From Methylibium sp035762065 (GTDB lineage: Bacteria; Pseudomonadota; Gammaproteobacteria; Burkholderiales; Burkholderiaceae_C), in the NCBI RefSeq assembly GCF_035762065.1, contig NZ_DASTPW010000053.1, positions 1 through 64,000 on the forward strand: 64,000 bases of DNA, given 5' to 3'. Shown here in pieces: positions 29,707 through 37,776 of this stretch (position 1 is the first letter of the stretch; every line of letters starts with the position of its first letter). A program made the position numbers and the translations under genes. Below the pieces are notes generated by a model. That model worked only from the letters and a program-made list of their open reading frames with translations. It ran no database searches and was not told where the DNA came from.

Positions 29707-31062
29707 TCACGTTGCACGGCCCATGCCATGCGGATCCGAAGTACCGCGGCCAATGCCGTGATATTCAATCCCTAGCGTCTTCATCAACGCCGGGTCGAAC
29801 ACGTTGCGACCGTCGAACACCAGCGGCTCGCGCAGCCGGGTGCGGATCGCGTCGAAGTCGGGGCTGCGGAATTCCTTCCATTCGGTGACGACGATCAGCG
29901 CATCGGCGCCTTCGAGCGCCGCGGTGGCGTTCGTCGCGTATTCAAGCGCCGGATGGTCGGGCCGCTGCCGCTTGGCTTCGTCGATCGCCACCGGGTCGTA
30001 GGCGCACACGCGCGCGCCGGCGGCGGTGAGCGTGTCGATCAGCACGAGGCTCGGCGCCTCGCGCATGTCGTCGGTGCCGGGCTTGAAGGCCAGTCCCCAG
30101 ACGGCGAAGCGCTTGCCCTTCAGGTCGCCGCCGTAGCGCGCGAGGATCTTTTCGCCGAGCAGCTTCTTCTGCCGCTGGTTGACCGCCTCGACGGCCTTCA
30201 GGAGCAAGGGCTCCTGCCCCACCTCGCCGGCCGACTTGACCAGCGCTTTCACGTCCTTCGGGAAGCAGGCGCCGCCGTAGCCGATGCCGGCGTAGAGGAA
30301 TTGCGTGCCGATGCGCGGGTCGCTGCCGATCCCCAGGCGCACCTGCTCGATGTCGGCGCCCAGCGCCTCGGCGACGCGCGCCAGTTCGTTCATGAAGCTG
30401 ATGCGCGTCGCGAGCATCGCGTTGGCCGCGTACTTCGCGAGCTCCGCGCTCTTGATGTCCATCAGCAGCACGCGGTCGCGGTTGCGCACGTAGGGCGCGT
30501 AGAGCGCGCGCATCAGCAGGATCGCGCGCTCGTCGTCGGCCCCGATCACCACGCGGTCGGGCCGCATGAAGTCGTTGACCGCCGCGCCTTCCTTCAGGAA
30601 TTCCGGGTTGCTGACGACCGCGAAGTCGAGCTTCACGCCGCGCCGGGCGAGCGCCTCGGCCACCACCTTCTCCACCTGCGCCGCGGTGCCGACCGGCACG
30701 GTGCTCTTGTCGATCACGACCTTGTAGTCGGTCATGCGCTCGCCGATCGCGCGTGCCGCGGCCAGCACGTACTGCAGGTCCGCCGAGCCGTCCTCGTCGG
30801 GGGGCGTGCCGACCGCGATGAACTGCAGCGTGCCGTGCGCCACCGCGCGGTCGACGTCGGTGGTGAAAGCCAGCCGCCCGGCCTTGGCGTTGCGCTCGAC
30901 GATGTCGTCCAGCCCCGGCTCGTAGATCGGCATGCCGCCGGCGTTGAGCGTCTCGATCTTTTTCGCGTCCACGTCGAGGCAGACGACGTGGTTGCCCATC
31001 TCGGCGAGGCAGGCGCCGGTGACGAGGCCGACGTAGCCGGTGCCGATCACGGTGATCTTCAT
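29707..31062 (-). CDS. ugd: UDP-glucose 6-dehydrogenase
   Basis: 451 residues, typical for class II enzymes. Oxidises UDP-glucose to UDP-glucuronate with two NAD+. KITVIGTGYVGLVTGACLAE is the NAD loop; DKSTVPVGTA, SNPEFLKEGAAVNDF, SAELAKYAANAMLATRISF and the catalytic-cysteine motif GIGYGGACFPKDV follow in order, with GLAFKPGTDDMREAPS in the C-terminal domain. The start ATG overlaps the stop of the upstream methyltransferase by four bases, with AAGGAA about 12 bases before. It supplies UDP-GlcA for acidic residues in the polymer. Confidence 0.96.
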   Translation of the reverse strand: MKITVIGTGYVGLVTGACLAEMGNHVVCLDVDAKKIETLNAGGMPIYEPGLDDIVERNAKAGRLAFTTDVDRAVAHGTLQFIAVGTPPDEDGSADLQYVLAAARAIGERMTDYKVVIDKSTVPVGTAAQVEKVVAEALARRGVKLDFAVVSNPEFLKEGAAVNDFMRPDRVVIGADDERAILLMRALYAPYVRNRDRVLLMDIKSAELAKYAANAMLATRISFMNELARVAEALGADIEQVRLGIGSDPRIGTQFLYAGIGYGGACFPKDVKALVKSAGEVGQEPLLLKAVEAVNQRQKKLLGEKILARYGGDLKGKRFAVWGLAFKPGTDDMREAPSLVLIDTLTAAGARVCAYDPVAIDEAKRQRPDHPALEYATNATAALEGADALIVVTEWKEFRSPDFDAIRTRLREPLVFDGRNVFDPALMKTLGIEYHGIGRGTSDPHGMGRAT

Positions 31063-31799
31063 AAGTGCGTTCCTTGGTTCTCGAATGACTTGGTGAGCCA
31101 CCACAGCCGGTGCGTGTGCAGCGGCGGCAGCAGGCCGGACAACGGAGCGAGCAGCCGGGGCGAAAGACGTGCCAGCCGGCGCGCGACGGGCGGTGCGAGC
31201 GTCAGCCGGCGCCCGCGGACGGCGGCGGCCTGCGGGAACAACGCGAGCAACTGCGCGTGCCGCAGCGCCCGTACCGAGGGATTCGCCGGATTGTCCACGG
31301 CGAAGTCGTAGACAAGCACGCCGCCGCCGCAGCGCACACCCTGCCAGACGGCCGCGGCGAGCGCGTGACGCGCCGCGTCGTCGAGGACCGAGCTGAACAC
31401 GGTGAAGGCGAGCACCGCGTCGACGCTTGCGGGCGCGATGCCCTGCCGGCTGGCATCGGCGCATGCGATGTGCACCGCGGCGGGGAGCCGGGCACGCGCG
31501 GCGTCGGCGCGCTCGGGCAGCAGTTCGATGCCGGCGACGCGCACCGGCTCGGCGCCGAGCCGCAGCAGGTCGAGCAGGTTGCCGCCGGCGCCGCAGCCCA
31601 CTTCGAGCAGATCGCGCCCGGCCAGGTCGTGCCAGCCGTGCTGCCGCCACAGGTCCAGCATCGCGCGCTGGCGCTCCTGGTGCGCCTGCAGCGCGGCGGC
31701 GTCGAACAGGCTGTAGCGGCGCGCGTCGACGTCCGCGTCGCGCGCGGCGTAACGGGCCGCGATGGCCGCGGCTTCGTCGGGCGCAGCGTCGCCGCTCAT
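31059..31799 (-). CDS. Class I SAM-dependent methyltransferase
   Basis: 246 residues. DLLEVGCGAGGNLLDLLRL near residue 64 is motif I, GIELLPERADAAR is motif II with the ribose-binding Glu, and SVDAVLAFTVFSSVLDD corresponds to motif IV. The C-terminal part (RRLARLSPRLLAPLSGLLPP) is basic and hydrophobic and may touch the membrane. The frame remains open to 31886, but the ATG at 31799 gives the usual N-terminus. The gene sits between a GT2 gene and ugd and overlaps ugd by four bases, so a glycan-methylating role is likely but the acceptor is unknown. Confidence 0.8.
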   Translation of the reverse strand: MSGDAAPDEAAAIAARYAARDADVDARRYSLFDAAALQAHQERQRAMLDLWRQHGWHDLAGRDLLEVGCGAGGNLLDLLRLGAEPVRVAGIELLPERADAARARLPAAVHIACADASRQGIAPASVDAVLAFTVFSSVLDDAARHALAAAVWQGVRCGGGVLVYDFAVDNPANPSVRALRHAQLLALFPQAAAVRGRRLTLAPPVARRLARLSPRLLAPLSGLLPPLHTHRLWWLTKSFENQGTHL

Positions 31800-31866
31800 G
31801 GCCGCTCCCAACAGGCTGCGGCCGGCCCCCCCGACGGGGAACTCGCGCTCCGGCGAGCTTGGCCGC

Positions 31867-32928
31867 TCACCGGCTGAGCCTCGCATCGGCCGGCGCGCCT
31901 CGGCGAGCGCGCAGCAGGCCGGGCACGCCCTGCCACAGGCCGATGCCGTAGCCGAGCTGCATCGTCGCGATCACCGCCGGCAGGTCGCCCGCGACCTCTC
32001 CGCGCGGGCGGGGCAGCGTGCGGGCGATCACCGCGGTCGCGGCGATCAGGTACAGCGCGTAGCTGCCCAGCAGCAGGCCGAAGGCGAGCTGCACCCAGGC
32101 CGCCGTTTCGAGCGGGAGCCAGGGGCTCGAGGCGGTCGCGAGGCCGAGCACGGCCAGCGCGCCGACCAGCGCCCCCGGCGCGAACGGCCGCCACGATCCG
32201 GCCCGGCGGTGCTTGGCCCAGACCGCCGGCTTCCAGGCGCCGTACTGGCGCTGCTGCTCGAACAGCCGGCCGAGGCTCGCGCGCGGGCGGTAGCTCGAGC
32301 GCGCCGACGGCGTCTGCCAGACCAGCTCGCCGGCCTTCACGAGGCGCAGGTTGTGTTCGTCGTCCTGGTTGCGCACGAGCGTCTCGTCGAAGCCGCCGTG
32401 GCGCGCGAACACGCCGCGCGGCCAGCAGCCCAGGTAGACGGTGTCGACCGGGCCTTCGTAGGCCAGGTCGCGCGAGCGCGCGCCGCCGGCGACCCAGCGG
32501 CTCTGGAAGGCCGCGGCGATCGCGCGCTCCATCGCGCCTTCGCCTTCGGCGCGCCACGGCCCGCCGACGTTCGCAGCCCCGCTGGCCTGCAGCGCCGCGA
32601 GGCAGGCCGCGAGGTAGTCGTCGGCGTAGGTCGTGTGCACGTCCATCCGGGCGATCACTTCGCCGCGCGCGCGCGCGATGCAGGCATTGAGGCCGGTCGA
32701 GACGATGCGCCCGGGGTTGTCGATCACGACGAAGCGCGCATCGGCCGCTGCGCGCGCGTCCAGCTTCGCGCGGGTGCCGTCGTCGCTTTCGCCGTCGGCG
32801 ATCAGCACCTCGAGCCCGATGCCTGCCGGCAGGCGCTGCGCCGCGACCGCCTCGCAGAAGGCGTCGACGTGCGCCGCCTCGTTGCGGCAAGGCACGATGA
32901 CGCTGATCCGGGTGACGCGCGCCTCCAT
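31867..32928 (-). CDS. Glycosyltransferase family 2, ExoA-like, with C-terminal membrane helices
   Basis: 353 residues. ISVIVPCRNEAAHVDAFCEA opens the GT-A domain; LEVLIADGESDDGTR binds the nucleotide, and GEVIARMDVHTTYADDYL carries the DxH/DxD-type metal motif. NQDDEHNLRLVKAG is the ED-like catalytic region, and RPRASLGRLFEQQRQYGAWK contains the QxxRW-like (QQRQYG) acceptor segment of processive-type family members. Two or three transmembrane helices follow (ALVGALAVLGLATA, AWVQLAFGLLLGSYALYLI). Comparable to succinoglycan glucosyltransferase ExoA. The start overlaps the stop of the upstream GT4 gene by one base (TGATG). Confidence 0.87.
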   Translation of the reverse strand: MEARVTRISVIVPCRNEAAHVDAFCEAVAAQRLPAGIGLEVLIADGESDDGTRAKLDARAAADARFVVIDNPGRIVSTGLNACIARARGEVIARMDVHTTYADDYLAACLAALQASGAANVGGPWRAEGEGAMERAIAAAFQSRWVAGGARSRDLAYEGPVDTVYLGCWPRGVFARHGGFDETLVRNQDDEHNLRLVKAGELVWQTPSARSSYRPRASLGRLFEQQRQYGAWKPAVWAKHRRAGSWRPFAPGALVGALAVLGLATASSPWLPLETAAWVQLAFGLLLGSYALYLIAATAVIARTLPRPRGEVAGDLPAVIATMQLGYGIGLWQGVPGLLRARRGAPADARLSR

Positions 32929-34151
32929 CACGCCGCCGGCCTCGCCGCGGGGCGCGGCGCGTGCAGGCGCAGCGATTCGTACAAGGTCGCCATCCGGTCC
33001 ATCTGCAGGCGCCGCGAGCCGAGGCGCACGACGAGCTCGCGGTTGCGCTTGCCCTGCGCCTTGGCCAACGCATCGTCGTCGTGCAGCCGGATCAGCGCCT
33101 GCGCGAGCGCGTGCTCGTCGCCGGCGCGCACCAGCAGCCCGCTGGTCGCGTCGAGCCACTGGCGGTTCGCCGGCAGGTCGCTGGCGACCACCGGCAGGCC
33201 GCAAGCCATGCTCTCGAGCAGCGCGACCGAGGTCGCGTCGCTCTCGGGCACGCTGACCGACACCCGCGAGCGCTGCAGCATCGAGATCATCGAAGCGTCG
33301 CCCACCGCGCCGAGGAAGCGCGCCGATTCGCCCAGGCCGAGCTGCGCGGCCAGCGCCTTCAGCGCGGCTTCCTGCGAGCCGCCGCCCATCAGGTGCAGCA
33401 CCGCGCCGGCTTGCGGCCGCTCGCGGCGCAGCGTCGCGAAGGCGCGCAGCACGGTGTCGATGCGGTAGTGCGGCTCCCAGGCGCGCAGGCTGGCGATCTC
33501 GAAGCCGGCCACCGGGCTCGCCGGGCCGGCCGGCCGGAAGCGCTCGGTGTCGGCGCCGAAGACGATCTCCTCGAAGCGCGGCACGGCGCCTCGGCGGCGG
33601 GCGGCGTCGCCGCCGGCACGCCTGCGGGCTTCGTCCCCGCCCGCACGCCTGCGAGCTTCGTCCAGCAGCACCTGCGCATCGGCCGTCACCAGCGCCGCGC
33701 GCGCCAAGCTCCAGTTCACCAGCGCCGACATCGCCGCGCCGCGCCAGCCGGCTTCGCGCGGCGTGACGAGCAGATCCGAGCCCCAGGCCGTCAGCACGAT
33801 CGGCACCTCGGGCGCGAGCCCGCTGGCCGCGGCCCACAAGCCGTAGCCGGTGACGTAGTGGCCGTGCACCCACTGCGGCGCGAGCCGCTTCGCATGACGC
33901 CGCACCTGCGCGAGGCCGGTGAACCAGCCGGCGAGGCCGCCGCCGGGCGCGATCGTGACGACCTCGCTCGCGCCAGGCACGACCGCTTCGCGCCGGGTGA
34001 GCACCACGCAGTCGAAGCCGCGCGCGGCCATCTCGCGCACCCAGCGCTGGGTGTGGACGTTGCGCGCGTCGGCGCAGATCAGGATGCGGCCGCGCCGGGC
34101 GGCGGCGCCCGTGGTCGCCGCGCCGGCGAGATTGGCGGGGCTGCGCTTCAT
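32928..34151 (-). CDS. Glycosyltransferase family 4 (GT-B fold)
   Basis: 407 residues. RILICADARNVHTQRWVREM begins the N-terminal Rossmann half; WVHGHYVTGYGLWAA and VLTAWGSDLLV are typical of GT4 enzymes. The C-terminal half has FGADTERFRPAG, GGGSQEAALKALAAQLGL, the VPESDATSVALLESMACGLPVVAS nucleotide-sugar binding region (E-x7-E type), and LDATSGLLVRAGD. An odd Arg-rich insertion near residue 168 consists of nine-residue repeats (EARRRAGGD twice, then AARRRGA) between the two halves. The gene overlaps its neighbours by four and one bases. Sugar specificity cannot be read from the sequence. Confidence 0.88.
   Translation of the reverse strand: MKRSPANLAGAATTGAAARRGRILICADARNVHTQRWVREMAARGFDCVVLTRREAVVPGASEVVTIAPGGGLAGWFTGLAQVRRHAKRLAPQWVHGHYVTGYGLWAAASGLAPEVPIVLTAWGSDLLVTPREAGWRGAAMSALVNWSLARAALVTADAQVLLDEARRRAGGDEARRRAGGDAARRRGAVPRFEEIVFGADTERFRPAGPASPVAGFEIASLRAWEPHYRIDTVLRAFATLRRERPQAGAVLHLMGGGSQEAALKALAAQLGLGESARFLGAVGDASMISMLQRSRVSVSVPESDATSVALLESMACGLPVVASDLPANRQWLDATSGLLVRAGDEHALAQALIRLHDDDALAKAQGKRNRELVVRLGSRRLQMDRMATLYESLRLHAPRPAARPAA
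33598..33662 (-). repeat. 27-bp tandem repeat inside the GT4 gene
   Basis: Roughly two and a half copies of a 27-base unit encode EARRRAGGD, EARRRAGGD and a diverged AARRRGA. The units keep the reading frame. Probably a slippage expansion in the linker between the two GT-B lobes. Confidence 0.6.
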
Positions 34152-34741
34152 CGCGGGGCCGCGGCGACCCAGTCGTCGTAGGCGGCCCGCGTCGCGGCAT
34201 CGATGCCGTTCGCGCGTTCCAGCCAAGCGCGGTCGCGCTCGCGCACGTCGCCGACGACACGCGCCGGCTGCCCCTCGACCACCGCGAAGTCCGGCACCTC
34301 GCCGCGCACGAAGCTGTAGGCGCGCACCACCACGCCGCGGCCGATGCGCGTGCCGGGCGCGATCACGCAGTGCGGGCCGACGAAGCTCCATTCGCCGATC
34401 GCCACCGGCGCGCTCTGCAGCCCGGCGGGCGCCGCATGGCCCCAGTAGCGCTCGCGTTCCAGGCGCAGCGCGCGGTGGCTCGAATGCGTCAGCACCGAGC
34501 AGTGGTTGGTGATCTGGCAGCCGGTGCCGATCGCGAGGCCGCCGGAGGCGTCGATGAAATTGAAGTGGCCGATGTAGACGTGATCGCCGATCGCGAGCTT
34601 CTCGGGCGCCTCGAGTTGCGTGTGGCTGCCGATGCGGCTGTGCGCGCGCCAGACGCCGTCGGCGCTGTGCAGGCCGTAGCGCATGCGCGGCGCGAGCGCG
34701 CGGGCCCATGTGCGCGCGAGGAAGGACCGGAGGTTCGGCAT
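34148..34741 (-). CDS. Left-handed beta-helix (hexapeptide) acyltransferase
   Basis: 197 residues. A run of hexapeptide-repeat turns is visible: SRIGSHTQLEAPEKLAIGDH is followed by VYIGHFNFIDASGGLAIG, TGCQITNHCSVLTHSSH (with the catalytic-type His), then PVAIGEWSFVGPHCVIAPG and TRIGRGVVVRAYSFV. This matches WbbJ/WcaF-like O-acetyltransferases that use acetyl-CoA; N-acylation of the amino sugar made by the DegT enzyme is an alternative. The gene lies 12 bases after the flippase gene and overlaps the GT4 start by four bases. Confidence 0.87.
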   Translation of the reverse strand: MPNLRSFLARTWARALAPRMRYGLHSADGVWRAHSRIGSHTQLEAPEKLAIGDHVYIGHFNFIDASGGLAIGTGCQITNHCSVLTHSSHRALRLERERYWGHAAPAGLQSAPVAIGEWSFVGPHCVIAPGTRIGRGVVVRAYSFVRGEVPDFAVVEGQPARVVGDVRERDRAWLERANGIDAATRAAYDDWVAAAPR

Positions 34742-34753
34742 CGCGGCGGATTC

Positions 34754-36064
34754 TCACGCGGCGACCAGCGCGCGCCAGCGCAGGCCGGCCGCGCGCAGGA
34801 AGCTGCGCAGCCCGACGGCGATCGCGATCGCGTAGCCGATCGACGTCGCCGCCGCCGCGCCGGCGATGCCGAAGCGCGGCACCGCGAACCAGGCGATCCC
34901 GAGCGTCAGCGCGAGCGACAAGCCGGCGATCGCGGCGGACCACTGCGGGCGGCCGCGATGGTTGGTGTAGTAGGCCGACAGGCTGGACGCCGCCGCGTAG
35001 GCGGCGACGCCGGGAAGCAGCAGCATCAAGGGCAGCAGGGCGCCGGCGTAGTCGGCACCGAGCACCGCCGGCACCGCCCAGCGGGCCGCGCCGTACAGCA
35101 GCGGCGCGGCCAGCAGCGTCGCGCCGAGGTTGATGCGCACCGCCGCCAGCGTGGTGCGCGCGGCGGCGGCCTCGCCCTGCGCACCGATGCGGTGGTAGGC
35201 CGAGATCGTCACCGCCGACGACAGCAGCCACAGCAGCTCGGCCACCTGCACCGCGATCGAATAGACCCCCGCCGACGCAAGCCCGGCTTCGCGCTCGATG
35301 ATGAACAGCGTCGCGCGGTAGTTCAGCAAGCTGATGAAGTTGGTGAGCGCGACGGTCGCGACGAAGCGCAGCGCGCTTTCGCCGGCCGGCTGCGGCGCGG
35401 CCGCCGCGGGCGGTGCGGCCCGCGCGTCGCGCCAGGCGAAGCCCGCGCTCGCGACGCCGACGACCGACTTCGCCGCGACCCACACGACCAGCACCACCGC
35501 GAGCGCCGCGCCCGCGTCGACCAGCAGCAACCCGCCGAGCACCAGCGCCGGCGCGGCGACCTGCGGCAGGTTCAGCGCGAGCATGCGGCCCTGGCCGAGC
35601 CAGAGGCCGGAGGCGGTCGGCGCGAGCAGCAGGAAAGGCGCGGCGAGCGCGAGCAGGCCGAGCTGCCGGTAGGGCTCGCCTTCGGCCGACGCGGCCCAGG
35701 CCGCCAGCCCGAGCGCCGCGACCACGCCTGCCGCGAGCGCCGCAGCGAGCAGGCGCGCGAGCCACGGCGCCGGCGGCGCGCGCCGATGCGAGACCTCGCG
35801 CGCGAGCAGCAGCCCGAGCCCCGAGCACAGCGTCAGCAGCGCCGCCTCGACCGCGACGAACAGCGCGAACGCGCCTTGCACCTGCGGCCCGCGCCGTGCG
35901 ACCAGCACGACGATCGCGAGCCCCAGCAGCACCGCGAGCACGCGCGCCGCGAGGTTGACCGCCGCGCCGCGCGAGAGCGACCGCAAGCCCGCGGCCGGCG
36001 GCTCGGGCGCATCGGCACCAGCGTCGTTCGAAAGGGGCAGGCTCAAGCGGCCGATTGTGTCCAA
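34754..36064 (-). CDS. Wzx-type flippase (MOP superfamily)
   Basis: 436 residues with about 12 predicted transmembrane helices: RGAAVNLAARVLAVLLGLAI at the N-terminus, alternating with short charged loops. The pattern of an initial basic residue run, then AFALFVAVEAALLTLCSGLGLL, and a middle LTNFISLLNYRATLFIIERE that carries the conserved Asn-Tyr-Arg segment, is typical of Wzx repeat-unit flippases. No ATG occurs near the N-terminus; a TTG at 36064 with GCGAGG upstream is the best start. First gene of the minus arm, divergent from lysS, so the shared 100-base gap should hold both promoters. Confidence 0.82.
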   Translation of the reverse strand: MDTIGRLSLPLSNDAGADAPEPPAAGLRSLSRGAAVNLAARVLAVLLGLAIVVLVARRGPQVQGAFALFVAVEAALLTLCSGLGLLLAREVSHRRAPPAPWLARLLAAALAAGVVAALGLAAWAASAEGEPYRQLGLLALAAPFLLLAPTASGLWLGQGRMLALNLPQVAAPALVLGGLLLVDAGAALAVVLVVWVAAKSVVGVASAGFAWRDARAAPPAAAAPQPAGESALRFVATVALTNFISLLNYRATLFIIEREAGLASAGVYSIAVQVAELLWLLSSAVTISAYHRIGAQGEAAAARTTLAAVRINLGATLLAAPLLYGAARWAVPAVLGADYAGALLPLMLLLPGVAAYAAASSLSAYYTNHRGRPQWSAAIAGLSLALTLGIAWFAVPRFGIAGAAAATSIGYAIAIAVGLRSFLRAAGLRWRALVAA

Positions 36065-36101
36065 GCGCCTCGCCGCGGCGCTTGCCCGACGGTCGGCTCC
36101 C

Positions 36102-36107
36102 TAGAAT
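36102..36107 (+). promoter_or_regulatory. Possible -10 element of lysS
   Basis: TAGAAT 58 bases before the lysS start, in the same CCTAGAATC context as at 1744-1752. TTGCCC at 36082-36087 is the only -35-like hexamer, but the 14-base spacing is short. Weak support. Confidence 0.3.
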
Positions 36108-36165
36108 CGCGCCTCCGCGAAACGGCGCCCGGCCGGGTTCGCGTCGCCAGCAGGAAGCCCCGTTC

Positions 36166-37677
36166 ATGACCGCCGTTGCGCCCTCGACACCGATCGACGA
36201 GAACCCGCTGATCGCCGAGCGGCGCGAGAAGCTGGCGGCGCTGCGCGCGAAAGCAGCCGGCGGCGTCGCCTTCCCCAACGACTTCCGCCCGCGCGATCAC
36301 GCGGCTGACCTGCACCGGCTGCACGAGGGCAAGGCGAACGAGGAGCTCGAGCCGCAGGCGGTCGTCGCCTGCGTCGGCGGGCGGATGATGTTGAAGCGCG
36401 TGATGGGCAAGGCCTGCTTCGCGACCGTGCAGGACGGCTCGGGCCGCATCCAGCTCTACGTCACGGCCGATGCGGTGGGTGCCGAGACGCTGGCCGACTT
36501 CAAGCACTGGGACCTGGGCGACATCGTCGGCGCCGAAGGCACGCTGTTCAAGACGCGCACCGGCGAGCTGTCGATCAAGGTCACCGCGATCCGGCTGCTG
36601 ACCAAGAGCCTGCGCCCGCTGCCCGACAAGTTCCACGGCATGGCCGACCAGGAGCTGAAGTACCGGCAGCGCTATGTCGATCTGATCGTCGACGACGCTT
36701 CGCGCGAACGCTTCCGCGCGCGCAGCAAGGCGGTCAGCTCGATCCGGCAGTTCATGGTCGAGCACGGCTTCCTCGAGGTGGAGACGCCGATGCTCCACCC
36801 GATCCCCGGCGGCGCGAACGCGAAGCCCTTCACCACCCACCACAACGCGCTCGACCAGGCGATGTACCTGCGCATCGCGCCCGAGCTGTACCTGAAGCGG
36901 CTGGTCGTCGGCGGCTTCGAGCGGGTGTTCGAGATCAACCGCAACTTCCGCAACGAGGGCGTGAGCGTTCGCCACAACCCCGAGTTCACGATGATGGAGT
37001 TCTACGCGGCGTGGTGGAGCCATCACGAGGTGATGGACTACACCGAGGCCGTGATCCGCCACGCGGCGCGCAAGGCGGTGGGCACGGCGCAGCTGAGCTA
37101 CGGCGGCGAGCCGGTCGACCTGGAGGCGCCGTTCGCGCGGCTGTCGGTTCGGCAGTCGCTGGTGGTGCATGCGGGCCTGAGCGAAGCCGAGGCCGGCGAT
37201 GCCGCGGTGCTGCGCGCGAAGCTCGGCGCGCTGAACGTCGAGGCGCCGGCGCGCTGGAGCCTGGCCGAGCTGCAGTTCGCGCTGTTCGAGGCCGCGGTCG
37301 AGGCCAAGCTGTGGCAGCCGACGTTCATCGTCGACTACCCGGTCGAGGTGTCGCCGCTCGCGCGCGCGTCGGACGCCGACCCGTCGATCACCGAGCGCTT
37401 CGAGCTCTTCATCACCGGCCGCGAGTTCGGCAACGGCTTCTCGGAGCTGAACGACCCCGAGGACCAGGCCGCGCGCTTCCAGGCCCAGGCGAAGAACAAG
37501 GAAGCCGGCGACGAGGAGGCGATGTACTTCGACGCCGACTACGTGCGCGCGCTCGAGTACGGCATGCCGCCCACCGGCGGCTGCGGCATCGGCATCGACC
37601 GGCTGATGATGCTGCTGACCGACGCGCCCAACATCCGCGACGTCATCCTCTTTCCGGCGCTGCGGCACGAGGGCTAG
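36166..37677 (+). CDS. lysS: Lysyl-tRNA synthetase, class II
   Basis: 503 residues, normal for bacterial LysRS. Charges tRNA-Lys with lysine in the cytoplasm. The N-terminal OB-fold anticodon-binding domain spans about residues 55-150 (GRMMLKRVMGKACFATVQD is split over two strands). Class II motif 1 lies around FLEVETPMLHPIPGGA, motif 2 is FEINRNFRNEGVSVRHNPEF, and motif 3 is GCGIGIDRLMMLLTD. The ATG at 36166 has an AGGA 11 bases upstream; the frame is open further upstream but without family similarity. It is a housekeeping gene lying between two glycan gene groups. Confidence 0.98.
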   Translation: MTAVAPSTPIDENPLIAERREKLAALRAKAAGGVAFPNDFRPRDHAADLHRLHEGKANEELEPQAVVACVGGRMMLKRVMGKACFATVQDGSGRIQLYVTADAVGAETLADFKHWDLGDIVGAEGTLFKTRTGELSIKVTAIRLLTKSLRPLPDKFHGMADQELKYRQRYVDLIVDDASRERFRARSKAVSSIRQFMVEHGFLEVETPMLHPIPGGANAKPFTTHHNALDQAMYLRIAPELYLKRLVVGGFERVFEINRNFRNEGVSVRHNPEFTMMEFYAAWWSHHEVMDYTEAVIRHAARKAVGTAQLSYGGEPVDLEAPFARLSVRQSLVVHAGLSEAEAGDAAVLRAKLGALNVEAPARWSLAELQFALFEAAVEAKLWQPTFIVDYPVEVSPLARASDADPSITERFELFITGREFGNGFSELNDPEDQAARFQAQAKNKEAGDEEAMYFDADYVRALEYGMPPTGGCGIGIDRLMMLLTDAPNIRDVILFPALRHEG

Positions 37678-37685
37678 CGCCTGGG

Positions 37686-37709
37686 GCCGGCCTCTCCCGC
37701 GTGGCCGGC
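37686..37709. terminator. Hairpin between lysS and the convergent hypothetical gene
   Basis: Inverted repeat GCCGGCC / GGCCGGC (7 bp) with a ten-base loop, nine bases after the lysS stop. It lacks a T-run; position between convergent genes supports a terminator role. Confidence 0.35.
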
Positions 37710-37776
37710 GCGCAAGGTCATCTTCGGTCGCTGCCGGCGGGCCGCCGAGCCGATCGCCTCGGCATGCCCGAGTCGA

